The position numbers were made by a program, and so were the translations under genes. Below are positions 29,758 through 38,139 of a stretch of 64,000 nucleotides of DNA, piece after piece. The stretch is from Photobacterium galatheae (GTDB taxonomy: Bacteria; Pseudomonadota; Gammaproteobacteria; Enterobacterales; Vibrionaceae): positions 124,001 to 188,000 of the forward strand of contig NZ_JMIB01000006.1 in assembly GCF_000695255.1 (NCBI RefSeq), given 5' to 3'. The stretch's first letter is position 1; each line of letters starts with the position of its first letter. The notes under the pieces are model-generated. The model did not search any database. It was given only the letters and a program-made list of their open reading frames with translations, and was not told the origin of the DNA.

Positions 29758-29777
29758 GTTTAACCAACCGGTTAAAC
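29758..29777. promoter_or_regulatory. Perfect palindrome upstream of acnB, candidate operator
   Basis: GTTTAACCAACCGGTTAAAC has two perfect 8-bp arms around AACC and lies 21-40 bp before the acnB GTG. Its form suits a dimeric repressor, but it does not match PdhR, Fur, CRP or ArcA sites as I know them. No regulator can be named. Confidence 0.45.
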
Positions 29778-29952
29778 ATCCTTGGAAGTGATTGCCCTCT
29801 CCGGTTTTCTCGCACGCATTATGCTTGATTTGATTCAGACCTTTGTGGCGTGCAGGAGAGACCAAAACCGGTTACGGAGCATACCATTTTTAACTAAAAA
29901 TTAAAATCGGACGGACTTTTACAACATTCACAAAACATGAAAAATCCGCTTC

Positions 29953-32211
29953 TTACAACTCTCCTCCAAAGAATAAATAAAATGAACTCAGATCTTCTTC
30001 AGTCTGACCATAAGCCAGGATGAACGGCCCAAACGGCGTGGTAATTCCGGTAAAAATACTCCCGGCATAATAGCCGGGTATTTCTGAAGCTTTGAGATCC
30101 GGGTTGTTATACACGCCCCCCCACTCCAAAGAGCCGCCCAGATAGATTGACGACTTAAACAGACCAAAGTCGTTATCCATCAAGTGGTAACGGTACACCA
30201 ATGCTGAAAAAAGCTTATTATTACCAGACAGGCTATTTTTCGGGATACCGGATAAATTCAGAAAACCACCCAGCTCTTTCGGATCGAGTCGCAAATCTGC
30301 ATCGGAGCGGACTTTACCGTACTCCGCCTTACCCATGACTGTATGGCGACCAAAGGTATAGGCCCCTTTCCAGCCGATATCAAAATGTAACGAGGAGTCT
30401 GCAAATTTATCCCCCTGATATCGGACACTGTCATCCGATGAGGCCACTTCAGCCAGGAAATAGTGCCCGTCTTTAGGCAGGGTAAAATCATCCAGTGTGT
30501 CCAGATTGTATCTGAGGTAAATCCGACGACTACTGCGCTTCTCACGCCCCAATTGGAGAATCCCGGGAAACTCTGTTTCCCCGTCACCGAACAGATAACC
30601 CAGCCGGAACTCCTGCCACAGCGTCGGCTGCCAGCCGATCGAGCTGTCAATCGACACATCGCTGAATCGGGCAGCCAGAAAATCATCAATTTTTCTCAGA
30701 TCCGGTTCTTCGCCGGAAACCGTGACATGCGTATTGGTCACGTCATACGACATGCCCAGCACCGAGAACCATTCCTGATCATTGGTGAAAGGTACATAGA
30801 GTTCGGTCGCGATGCGTTTGTCAGAACCATATTCCAACTCATTGCGCCACTCTGCTCCTTTCTCCGACAATCCGGTTGCCGTCAGCGCCAAGCCAATTGA
30901 ATAGTCCGTGTTATTGGCAAAATCATCTTCGAGCGCAAAGCGCATGTCTATAAAATTCGGCCCCCAGCTTTTCGCTTTCACTTCCAAAATCAGGATATGA
31001 CGGTTATTTCGGCGCACGATTCGGTAATCCACCCGTTCAAACCTGTCCAGCGCGTAAAGGTCACGAACACTTTTCTCAAGCTGCTCAGTATTCACTCGCA
31101 TGCCCGGTTTCAGTTGCAGTCGATCCAGTAACACCGCGTCCGCATAAGCACTGTTGTTGATCAGCTTGATTTCATCAATCCGTCCTTCTTCCAGAAATTC
31201 CAGCCGGCGACGTGCAGCCTGCTTTTTCTCGATATAATTCTGATAGATAGTCGCGCTGCCCAGCGCTGAAAGCTGAAAACGTTGCGCCTGTACCGTGTGA
31301 TAGCCACTGTCAAAGGCTTCCGGCATCCGATCAAAGTCTGTGGTGGTAATGCCCTGAATATCGGGCCGCAGCAGAAAATCAGCCTCCTTCAGCAAGGCTT
31401 CCTGACGGGCCGCGTTGTCCCGAACCATAAAGTCGGTCAGCTGATCCATCACCACCAGATAGTCGGTCAACTCATCCGCCGTTTTAAAGTCGTTACTGAT
31501 ATCCACCGCAATGACAACATCCGCTCCCATTGCTTTCACCACAGAAATCGGCAGATTATTGGTGATCCCGCCATCAACCAACAGCTTGCCATCCAGCATC
31601 ACCGGGGGCAGTAAGCCCGGCACTGACATACTGGCTTGCATCGACTCGGCCAAGTCCCCGCCGGATAACACGACAGGTTTGAGATGCTCAATATCCGTCG
31701 CCACCGCCCGGTAAGGGATGGGCAGCTCATCAAAACTGGCCATCCAGGGTAGATTCCCAGAGGTCGTTCGCAGGATCTCCCCCATCGTCTGCCCCTGCAC
31801 GAAGCCCCGGGGCACCTTCACTTCCCAAAAAGAGAATCCAAAATCTGTGATGATCTGGAACCGGTCTTCCTGCTGTTTCTCCCGGACCCGGCGCTCACTG
31901 CGTTTGACGCGGTCTTCATAACCCGACGCCCAATCGACAGTATTCAGGATGGCTTCGATTTCATCCGCACTCATGCCTGCAGCATACAGCCCCCCGACAT
32001 AAGCACCCATGCTGGTTCCGACAATATAGTCGACCGGTATCTGCATTTCTTCCAGTGCCTTCAGCACCCCCACATGGGCTGCCCCTTTCGCACCACCGCC
32101 ACCCAGCACAAGTCCAACCTTGATCCGCTTAGCATTTTTTTGCTCCGCAAATACTAAAGTTGAAGAAAACATTGCCGATATCACAAGAAATAATGCAAAA
32201 AACCGTAACAT
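29953..32211 (-). CDS. Patatin-like phospholipase with Omp85-type barrel (type Vd autotransporter architecture)
   Basis: 752 residues from ATG 32211. A signal peptide (MLRFFALFLVISAM then FSSTLVFA) leads into a patatin domain with oxyanion loop GGGGAKG (37-43), nucleophile S67 in GTSMG and catalytic D213 in DGG. A POTRA-like stretch (about 340-420) and a C-terminal region rich in alternating hydrophobic and polar residues, typical of an Omp85 barrel, complete it. This is the layout of Pseudomonas PlpD, which secretes its lipase domain through its own barrel. The predicted activity is phospholipase A on the cell surface or outside. The ribosome site AAAGG abuts the ATG, so the exact start is uncertain; longer in-frame starts lack a signal peptide at the end. 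It is divergent from a chemoreceptor gene. Confidence 0.88.
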   Translation of the reverse strand: MLRFFALFLVISAMFSSTLVFAEQKNAKRIKVGLVLGGGGAKGAAHVGVLKALEEMQIPVDYIVGTSMGAYVGGLYAAGMSADEIEAILNTVDWASGYEDRVKRSERRVREKQQEDRFQIITDFGFSFWEVKVPRGFVQGQTMGEILRTTSGNLPWMASFDELPIPYRAVATDIEHLKPVVLSGGDLAESMQASMSVPGLLPPVMLDGKLLVDGGITNNLPISVVKAMGADVVIAVDISNDFKTADELTDYLVVMDQLTDFMVRDNAARQEALLKEADFLLRPDIQGITTTDFDRMPEAFDSGYHTVQAQRFQLSALGSATIYQNYIEKKQAARRRLEFLEEGRIDEIKLINNSAYADAVLLDRLQLKPGMRVNTEQLEKSVRDLYALDRFERVDYRIVRRNNRHILILEVKAKSWGPNFIDMRFALEDDFANNTDYSIGLALTATGLSEKGAEWRNELEYGSDKRIATELYVPFTNDQEWFSVLGMSYDVTNTHVTVSGEEPDLRKIDDFLAARFSDVSIDSSIGWQPTLWQEFRLGYLFGDGETEFPGILQLGREKRSSRRIYLRYNLDTLDDFTLPKDGHYFLAEVASSDDSVRYQGDKFADSSLHFDIGWKGAYTFGRHTVMGKAEYGKVRSDADLRLDPKELGGFLNLSGIPKNSLSGNNKLFSALVYRYHLMDNDFGLFKSSIYLGGSLEWGGVYNNPDLKASEIPGYYAGSIFTGITTPFGPFILAYGQTEEDLSSFYLFFGGEL

Positions 32212-32326
32212 CCTTTTTGAAACACCATTTTGATCACTTGGTCTGCCTCCCAAAGGCTGACCTGAAAACACAACTAATCCGCACACTTATACCGCAGATA
32301 CACCGGTAGCAACAGAGAATTGATGC

Positions 32327-34240
32327 ATGAATATCAAGCACCTTTCCATCAGACAAAAACTCACACTCGCGATGAGCATCGCTGTGATCGCGTCCTGTGC
32401 CCTGGTCGGCTACCTCAGCCTGAGCAAATCACAGGAGATTATTCAGACACGTCTGCTCAAAACCGAGCTACCCACCCGGCTGACACAATTTCGCGACAAG
32501 GTCGAATCTGAAGTAAAACAATTGCAAAGTGCCAGTCAGCAGTTAGCCTCTAACATCGCCACGTTGAAGTTGCTGGAACAACCCGTCAGTGCAGCGGATA
32601 ACCAACAACTGATTGAGCAACTGAACAGTCTGAAAGCGCAATATGGCCTGAATGATGCGTCCATTGCAAACCGCCAAACCGGTGATTACTGGAACCAGAA
32701 TGGTTTTCTGCGTCGCCTGAACCCCGCTCAGGATAGCTGGTTCTTTGGCTTCCGTGACAGCAATAAGTCAAGAATGGTTCAGGTCTTCCGGGAAGCCAAC
32801 GGTGAGCTGAAACTCTTTGTGAATTACCAGCAGGTCAACGGCAAAGGTATGGCGGGTTTTTCCCGTTCTTTTAATGACATGGCCGGCCTGCTGTCACAAT
32901 TCAAACTGGAACAAAGCGGTTTTGTTGTTCTGACCGATGCGCAAGGCGTGATCCAGTTAGATCCCAAAACCCGCAACCCGGACAAATCCCGTTTAGTCGA
33001 TCGCTTTGGCCCAGACAGCCGGGTCCTGCTGGAAAAATCCCCATTCAACCTGTTTACCACAGAGTATCAGGGCGAGAAGCTGCTGCTGGCCTCCAGCTAT
33101 ATTCCGTCCATCGACTGGTTCCTGATTGCCCAAGTGCCAGAGAAAGAAGTTTTCGCCCAGTTGGCGGAAACCAGCCAGCACGTCATCTTGCTGGTTGTGC
33201 TGACCACCCTGGCGTTCATTGCACTGGCGATCTACCTGAGTCATACCATCACAGGCCCAATTCAGCAGGCCGCAGAAACCTTCCGCGAACTGGGTGAAGG
33301 TGACGGAGATCTGAGCCGCCGTATCCCGGTATCCGGCAAAGATGAAATGGCGCAACTGGCCGAAGGTTTCAATGCCTTTGCCAATAAGATCCATACGCTG
33401 GTAGCCGATGTCGCAGCGACCGGCACTGAACTGCGGGTCGCAGCCGAGGACGTCTCCACGCACGCGAAAACCACCCTGTCTCACAGCCAGAACCAGCGGG
33501 ACCGAACCCTGCAAGTGGCCACTGCCATCAATGAAATGGGCGCAACGGTCAATGAAATCGCCGGCAATGCAGCCTATGCGGCTGAGTCTGCCTCTCAGGC
33601 AACCTCAGCGACCAGCAATGGTCAGCAGGTGGTTCTGAGCGCTCAGGACAGCATCGAACAACTGGCAGGTGACATGAACAACATGGCTCGGGTCATCAGC
33701 GATCTGGCCGATAACACGGTGGCGATTGGCGGTATTCTGGAAGTGATCCGCGGCGTGTCTGAACAAACCAACCTGCTGGCACTCAATGCAGCCATTGAGG
33801 CAGCCCGTGCCGGGGAACAGGGTCGTGGCTTTGCCGTGGTTGCTGAAGAAGTCCGTAACTTAGCCAGCCGGACTGCGAAATCGACCGATGAGATTCAGAC
33901 CATGATCGACCGTCTGCAGCAGGAAGCACAGAATGCGGTGAACGCCATGCAGAACAGTCAGCAACTGACGGAAGCCGGCACACAGGCTGCGGATGATGCT
34001 ACCAAGGCGCTGCAATTGATCAATGAACAAATCCTGCAAATCTCTGATCTCAATACCCAGGTTGCAACCGCCACAGAAGAACAGTCCACTGTGGTCAGTG
34101 ACATCAACGTGAATATTGAAGAAATCAACGAGAATACCCAGCGTACCTCAGAAACCGCCAATCAGATGGTTTCTTCCAGCCAGAACCTGCATGCGTTGTC
34201 GGTTCGCCTGGAACGCATGGTCAGCAGCTTCAAGCAGTAA
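32327..34240 (+). CDS. Methyl-accepting chemotaxis protein
   Basis: A 637-residue inner-membrane chemoreceptor. Membrane segments lie at about 11-30 and 285-305, with a ~255-residue periplasmic sensor (dCache-like, judged by length) between them. A HAMP domain follows ([22 protein letters not shown]). The signalling hairpin includes the tip motif [31 protein letters not shown] cut at residues around 480-510. There is no C-terminal pentapeptide for CheR docking. The ligand is unknown. No other chemotaxis genes are nearby. Confidence 0.93.
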   Translation: MNIKHLSIRQKLTLAMSIAVIASCALVGYLSLSKSQEIIQTRLLKTELPTRLTQFRDKVESEVKQLQSASQQLASNIATLKLLEQPVSAADNQQLIEQLNSLKAQYGLNDASIANRQTGDYWNQNGFLRRLNPAQDSWFFGFRDSNKSRMVQVFREANGELKLFVNYQQVNGKGMAGFSRSFNDMAGLLSQFKLEQSGFVVLTDAQGVIQLDPKTRNPDKSRLVDRFGPDSRVLLEKSPFNLFTTEYQGEKLLLASSYIPSIDWFLIAQVPEKEVFAQLAETSQHVILLVVLTTLAFIALAIYLSHTITGPIQQAAETFRELGEGDGDLSRRIPVSGKDEMAQLAEGFNAFANKIHTLVADVAATGTELRVAAEDVSTHAKTTLSHSQNQRDRTLQVATAINEMGATVNEIAGNAAYAAESASQATSATSNGQQVVLSAQDSIEQLAGDMNNMARVISDLADNTVAIGGILEVIRGVSEQTNLLALNAAIEAARAGEQGRGFAVVAEEVRNLASRTAKSTDEIQTMIDRLQQEAQNAVNAMQNSQQLTEAGTQAADDATKALQLINEQILQISDLNTQVATATEEQSTVVSDINVNIEEINENTQRTSETANQMVSSSQNLHALSVRLERMVSSFKQ

Positions 34241-34340
34241 CAAGCAGCCCGCTGCTATGGCCTGTCTCTGATCACAACGGAAAGATCGAGTGACTTGGTG
34301 AGTGGATAACCACTCTCTTTTGTCCTCTCCGCTTCCTTCT

Positions 34341-34471
34341 GTCATCCCCGCGCAGGCGGGGATCCAGTGACTTTCAAGGATAAATTGTGCGGAAGATAAG
34401 GGGAAAAAATGAATCTGGCAGATTACTTTCATCTCGTGCTCTGTGGATTCCCGCCTGCGCGGGAATGACGC
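34341..34471. repeat. Inverted pair of REP-like hairpin elements
   Basis: A hairpin element GTCATCCCCGCGCAGGCGGG (from 34341 to 34369) recurs in inverted orientation at 34443-34471 (reverse complement starts CGTCATTCCCGCGCAGGCGG). About 70 bp lie between them. Each copy folds on CCCGC/GCGGG. The pair resembles a REPIN, a mobile palindrome dependent on RAYT transposases elsewhere. The rest of the 34241-34636 gap holds only a terminator. Confidence 0.75.
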
Positions 34472-34584
34472 TATCAGATTGATTCTAAATAAAATTCACT
34501 CAATTTCCATCATGATATTTGTACACCCTACGGCGGTGAAATCTGGTCTGACAGAAACGATGTTTAGCGCGGATCACTGAAAAC

Positions 34585-34612
34585 AAAAAAGCGCCGATTA
34601 AGGCGCTTTTTT
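34585..34612. terminator. Terminator of the lpdA operon end
   Basis: AAAAAAGCGCC and GGCGCTTTTTT pair with a short loop, 25 bp beyond the lpdA stop; it could also end transcription of the chemoreceptor gene. Confidence 0.88.
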
Positions 34613-34636
34613 CATGCTTTCAGAAAAGGTAAGAAC

Positions 34637-36061
34637 TTACTTTTTCTTCTTCGCTTTTGCGTTTGGCAGGTCAGTGATCGAACCTTCGAATACTTCCGCA
34701 GCCAGACCAACAGACTCGTGCAGCGTTGGGTGCGCGTGGATGGTCAGTGCGATGTCTTCTGCATCACAGCCCATCTCGATCGCCAGACCGATTTCACCCA
34801 GCAGCTCGCCGCCGTTCGTACCCACAATCGCACCACCGATCACGCGGTTAGTGTCTTTGTCGAAGATCATCTTCGTCATGCCGTCGGCACAGTCAGAAGC
34901 AATCGCACGGCCAGAAGCGGCCCATGGGAAGGTCGCAACTTCGTAGTTGATGCCTTCTGCTTTCGCTTCTTTCTCAGTCTTACCAACCCAAGCCACTTCT
35001 GGCTCAGTGTAAGCAATGGAAGGAATCACTTTCGGGTCGAAGTAGTGTTTCTTACCGGCAATGACTTCTGCAGCCACGTGACCTTCGTGAACACCTTTGT
35101 GCGCCAGCATTGGCTGACCCACAACATCACCGATCGCGAAGATGTGTGGTACGTTGGTACGCATTTGCTTGTCAGTGTTGATGAAGCCACGCTCATCAAC
35201 GGCAACGCCAGCTTTCTCAGCGTCGATCAGCTTACCGTTTGGTGTACGGCCGATCGCAACCAGAACCGCGTCATAACGAACAGGCTCAGCAGGTGCTTTC
35301 TTGCCTTCCATTGACACGTAGATACCGTCTTCCTTCGCTTCAACCGCAGTCACTTTGGTTTCCAGCATCAGGTTGAACTTCTTGCTGATACGCTTGGTGA
35401 AGACTTTGACGATGTCTTTGTCCGCAGCAGGAATCACCTGGTCAAACATTTCAACCACATCGATCTGAGAGCCCAGTGCGTCATACACGGTACCCATTTC
35501 CAGACCGATGATACCGCCGCCCATCACCAACAGTTTTTCCGGAACTTCTTTCAGTTCCAGCGCGTCTGTAGAATCCCAGATACGTGGGTCTTCATGCGGG
35601 ATAAATGGCAGTTCAATCGGACGAGAACCTGCAGCGATGATTGCGTTATCGAAGTTCACCGTGGTGTTTTCTTCGCCTTCAACAACGATGGTGTTCGGAC
35701 CGGTAAATTTACCGTAACCATTCACAACCGTTACTTTACGCATTTTCGCCATACCACCCAGACCGCCAGTCAGCTGGTTGATGACTTTTTCTTTCCAGAT
35801 GCGGATCTTGTTGATATCGGTTTGTGGCTCACCGAAGACCACGCCGTGCTCGGCCATGGCTTTCGCTTCTTCGATGACTTTCGCCACGTGCAGCAGTGCT
35901 TTCGATGGGATACAACCCACGTTCAGGCACACGCCACCCAGCGTGCTGTATTTTTCAATCAGAACCGTTTCCAGACCTAAGTCTGCGCAACGGAAAGCGG
36001 CAGAGTAACCGGCAGGACCTGAGCCTAGAACTACGACCTGGGCTTTAATTTCTTTACTCAT
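34637..36061 (-). CDS. lpdA: Dihydrolipoyl dehydrogenase (E3)
   Basis: 474 residues; the FAD enzyme that re-oxidises lipoamide in the pyruvate and 2-oxoglutarate dehydrogenase complexes and the glycine cleavage system. FAD-binding GSGPAG (13-18), redox-active C45 and C50 in GGVCLNVGC, NAD-binding GGGIIGLE, and the C-terminal His in AHPTLHE are present. It lies 187 bp downstream of aceF and may be transcribed with it or from its own promoter. Confidence 0.98.
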   Translation of the reverse strand: MSKEIKAQVVVLGSGPAGYSAAFRCADLGLETVLIEKYSTLGGVCLNVGCIPSKALLHVAKVIEEAKAMAEHGVVFGEPQTDINKIRIWKEKVINQLTGGLGGMAKMRKVTVVNGYGKFTGPNTIVVEGEENTTVNFDNAIIAAGSRPIELPFIPHEDPRIWDSTDALELKEVPEKLLVMGGGIIGLEMGTVYDALGSQIDVVEMFDQVIPAADKDIVKVFTKRISKKFNLMLETKVTAVEAKEDGIYVSMEGKKAPAEPVRYDAVLVAIGRTPNGKLIDAEKAGVAVDERGFINTDKQMRTNVPHIFAIGDVVGQPMLAHKGVHEGHVAAEVIAGKKHYFDPKVIPSIAYTEPEVAWVGKTEKEAKAEGINYEVATFPWAASGRAIASDCADGMTKMIFDKDTNRVIGGAIVGTNGGELLGEIGLAIEMGCDAEDIALTIHAHPTLHESVGLAAEVFEGSITDLPNAKAKKKK

Positions 36062-36204
36062 TATTGACCTCGTTGTAAGTCATCTATCCCTAAACTGGCT
36101 GTAAGGCAGAATGCGTTATATTTTTATTTTCAGACCGCGCAACAGTTTACAGACCTGTTATCAACCTGAAAAGGAAAATGGCATTCCCTGTGAGCCAGGC
36201 AACA

Positions 36205-36233
36205 ATTCCTTGCCCGTTATACGGGCAAGGAAT
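36205..36233 (-). terminator. Strong hairpin after aceF without a T tract
   Basis: ATTCCTTGCCCGT/ACGGGCAAGGAAT form a perfect 13-bp stem around TAT, 16 bp after the aceF stop. No T run follows, so it may stabilise the aceEF message 3' end or only partly terminate before lpdA. Confidence 0.6.
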
Positions 36234-36248
36234 CTCGGGTCACACCTT

Positions 36249-38126
36249 TTACAGCACCAGTCGACGAATGTCAGACAGCATGCCGTTCAGGTAAGTAATG
36301 AAGCGTGCGCCCTCGGCACCGTCGATCACGCGGTGATCGTACGACAGTGACAGTGGCAGCATCAGGCGAGGTTCAAAGTCCTTGCCGTTCCATACTGGTT
36401 TCATCTCAGACTTAGACACACCCAGGATGCCCACTTCCGGTGCATTCACGATTGGTGTGAATGCCGTACCACCCAGGCCACCCAGGCTTGAGATGGTGAA
36501 GCAGCCGCCCTGCATGTCAGATGCAGTCAGTTTACCCGCACGCGCTTTCTTCGAGACAGCCATCAGTTCTTCAGACAGCTCGTAGATACCTTTCTTGTTC
36601 ACATCTTTGAACACAGGAACAACCAGGCCGTTTGGCGTGTCAACTGCGATACCGACGTTGACATATTTCTTCAGGATCAGGCTCTCACCGTCTTCAGACA
36701 GAGAAGAGTTGAACGCAGGGAAGGCTTCCAGCGTCTTCGCAACAGCTTTCATGATGAACACCAGCGGGGTGATCTTCATGCCTGAATCTTTCTTCGCTTC
36801 AATCGCGTTCTGCTCTTTACGGAATGCTTCCAGTGCAGTGATGTCAGCGTTATCCCACTGAGTCACGTGCGGAATCATCACCCAGTTACGGTGCAGGTTC
36901 GCGCCAGAGATCTTCTTAATGCGAGACAGAGGCTTCACTTCGGTTTCACCGAACTTGCTGAAATCAACTTTCGGCCAAGGCAGCAGACCCAGCGCAGCGC
37001 CATCGCCTTTGCCAGATGCCGCAGCACCAGATTCCAGACGCTTCAGCGCTTCTTTCACGTAGTTCTGAACGTCTTCTTTCAGAACGCGGTTCTTACGGCC
37101 AGTCCCTTTCACTTTCGCCAGGTTCACGCCGAATTCACGTGCCAGACGACGCACAACCGGAGACGCGTGTGCGTATTCGTTGTTTTCAACGAAATCGCCG
37201 GTCGCTGCAGGAGCTTCAGCTTTTGCTGCCGGAGCCTGAGCTGCTGCTGGGGCTGCCGCCGGAGCCGCTGCCTGAGGGGCCGCAGCCGGTGCTGCACCAG
37301 CGACCTCGAAGACCATGATCAGAGAGCCGGTTGACACTTTGTCGCCGGTTGCGATCTTGATTTCTTTCACTTTACCCGCGAATGGTGCAGGAACTTCCAT
37401 TGAAGCTTTGTCGCCTTCCACAGTGATCAGAGATTGCTCTTCTGTCACCATGTCGCCAACTGCAACCATGATTTCAGTGACTTCAACTTCGTCGCCACCG
37501 ATATCCGGTACGTTCACTTCTTTGTCAGCCGCTGCCGCAGGTGCTGCTGGCGCTTCAACTGCAGCTGGAGCCGCTGCCGGAGCACCTGAACCCGCCACTT
37601 CGAAGACCATGATCAGAGAGCCGGTCGACACTTTGTCACCCGCAGCAACTTTGATTTCTTTCAGAACGCCAGCGAATGGTGCTGGTACTTCCATAGAAGC
37701 CTTGTCGCCTTCCACAGTGATCAGTGACTGCTCTTCTGTAATGCTGTCGCCAATCGCAACCATGATTTCAGTGACTTCAACTTCATCGCCACCGATATCC
37801 GGCACGTGAACTTCTTTCAGTTCCGCTGCTGCCGGAGCCGCTGCAGGCGCTGGTGCTGCTTCAGCCGCAGGTGCTGGTGCAGCCGCTGCTGCACCTTCCG
37901 CTTCGAAAATCATGATCAAAGAACCGGTTGAGACTTTGTCGCCTTCCGCTACTTTGATTTCTTTCACGATACCCGCCTGAGAAGCCGGTACTTCCATAGA
38001 CGCTTTGTCACCTTCAACGGTGATCAGCGACTGTTCTTCTTCGACCTTGTCACCAACGCTGACCAGGATCTCAGTTACTTCAACCTCATCAGCACCGATG
38101 TCAGGTACATTAATTTCGATTGCCAT
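36249..38126 (-). CDS. aceF: Dihydrolipoamide acetyltransferase (E2), three lipoyl domains
   Basis: 625 residues. Three tandem lipoyl domains each contain GDKASMEVP with the lipoylated Lys at 41, 142 and 240, joined by Ala/Pro-rich flexible linkers. A peripheral-subunit binding domain follows ([16 protein letters not shown]), then the catalytic core with the active-site His in SYDHRVIDG. It transfers the acetyl group to CoA. Lipoyl domains 2 and 3 are almost the same at DNA level, including the codons around the Lys, so they may exchange by recombination. The gene follows aceE by 13 bp. Confidence 0.98.
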   Translation of the reverse strand: MAIEINVPDIGADEVEVTEILVSVGDKVEEEQSLITVEGDKASMEVPASQAGIVKEIKVAEGDKVSTGSLIMIFEAEGAAAAAPAPAAEAAPAPAAAPAAAELKEVHVPDIGGDEVEVTEIMVAIGDSITEEQSLITVEGDKASMEVPAPFAGVLKEIKVAAGDKVSTGSLIMVFEVAGSGAPAAAPAAVEAPAAPAAAADKEVNVPDIGGDEVEVTEIMVAVGDMVTEEQSLITVEGDKASMEVPAPFAGKVKEIKIATGDKVSTGSLIMVFEVAGAAPAAAPQAAAPAAAPAAAQAPAAKAEAPAATGDFVENNEYAHASPVVRRLAREFGVNLAKVKGTGRKNRVLKEDVQNYVKEALKRLESGAAASGKGDGAALGLLPWPKVDFSKFGETEVKPLSRIKKISGANLHRNWVMIPHVTQWDNADITALEAFRKEQNAIEAKKDSGMKITPLVFIMKAVAKTLEAFPAFNSSLSEDGESLILKKYVNVGIAVDTPNGLVVPVFKDVNKKGIYELSEELMAVSKKARAGKLTASDMQGGCFTISSLGGLGGTAFTPIVNAPEVGILGVSKSEMKPVWNGKDFEPRLMLPLSLSYDHRVIDGAEGARFITYLNGMLSDIRRLVL

Positions 38127-38139
38127 TATTTATTGCCTC

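Noticed and set aside
29738..29815. N-terminal extension of AcnB starting at 29815
   Set aside because: The extra residues are not in the family, and GTG at 29737 has a good ribosome site and gives the exact family length.
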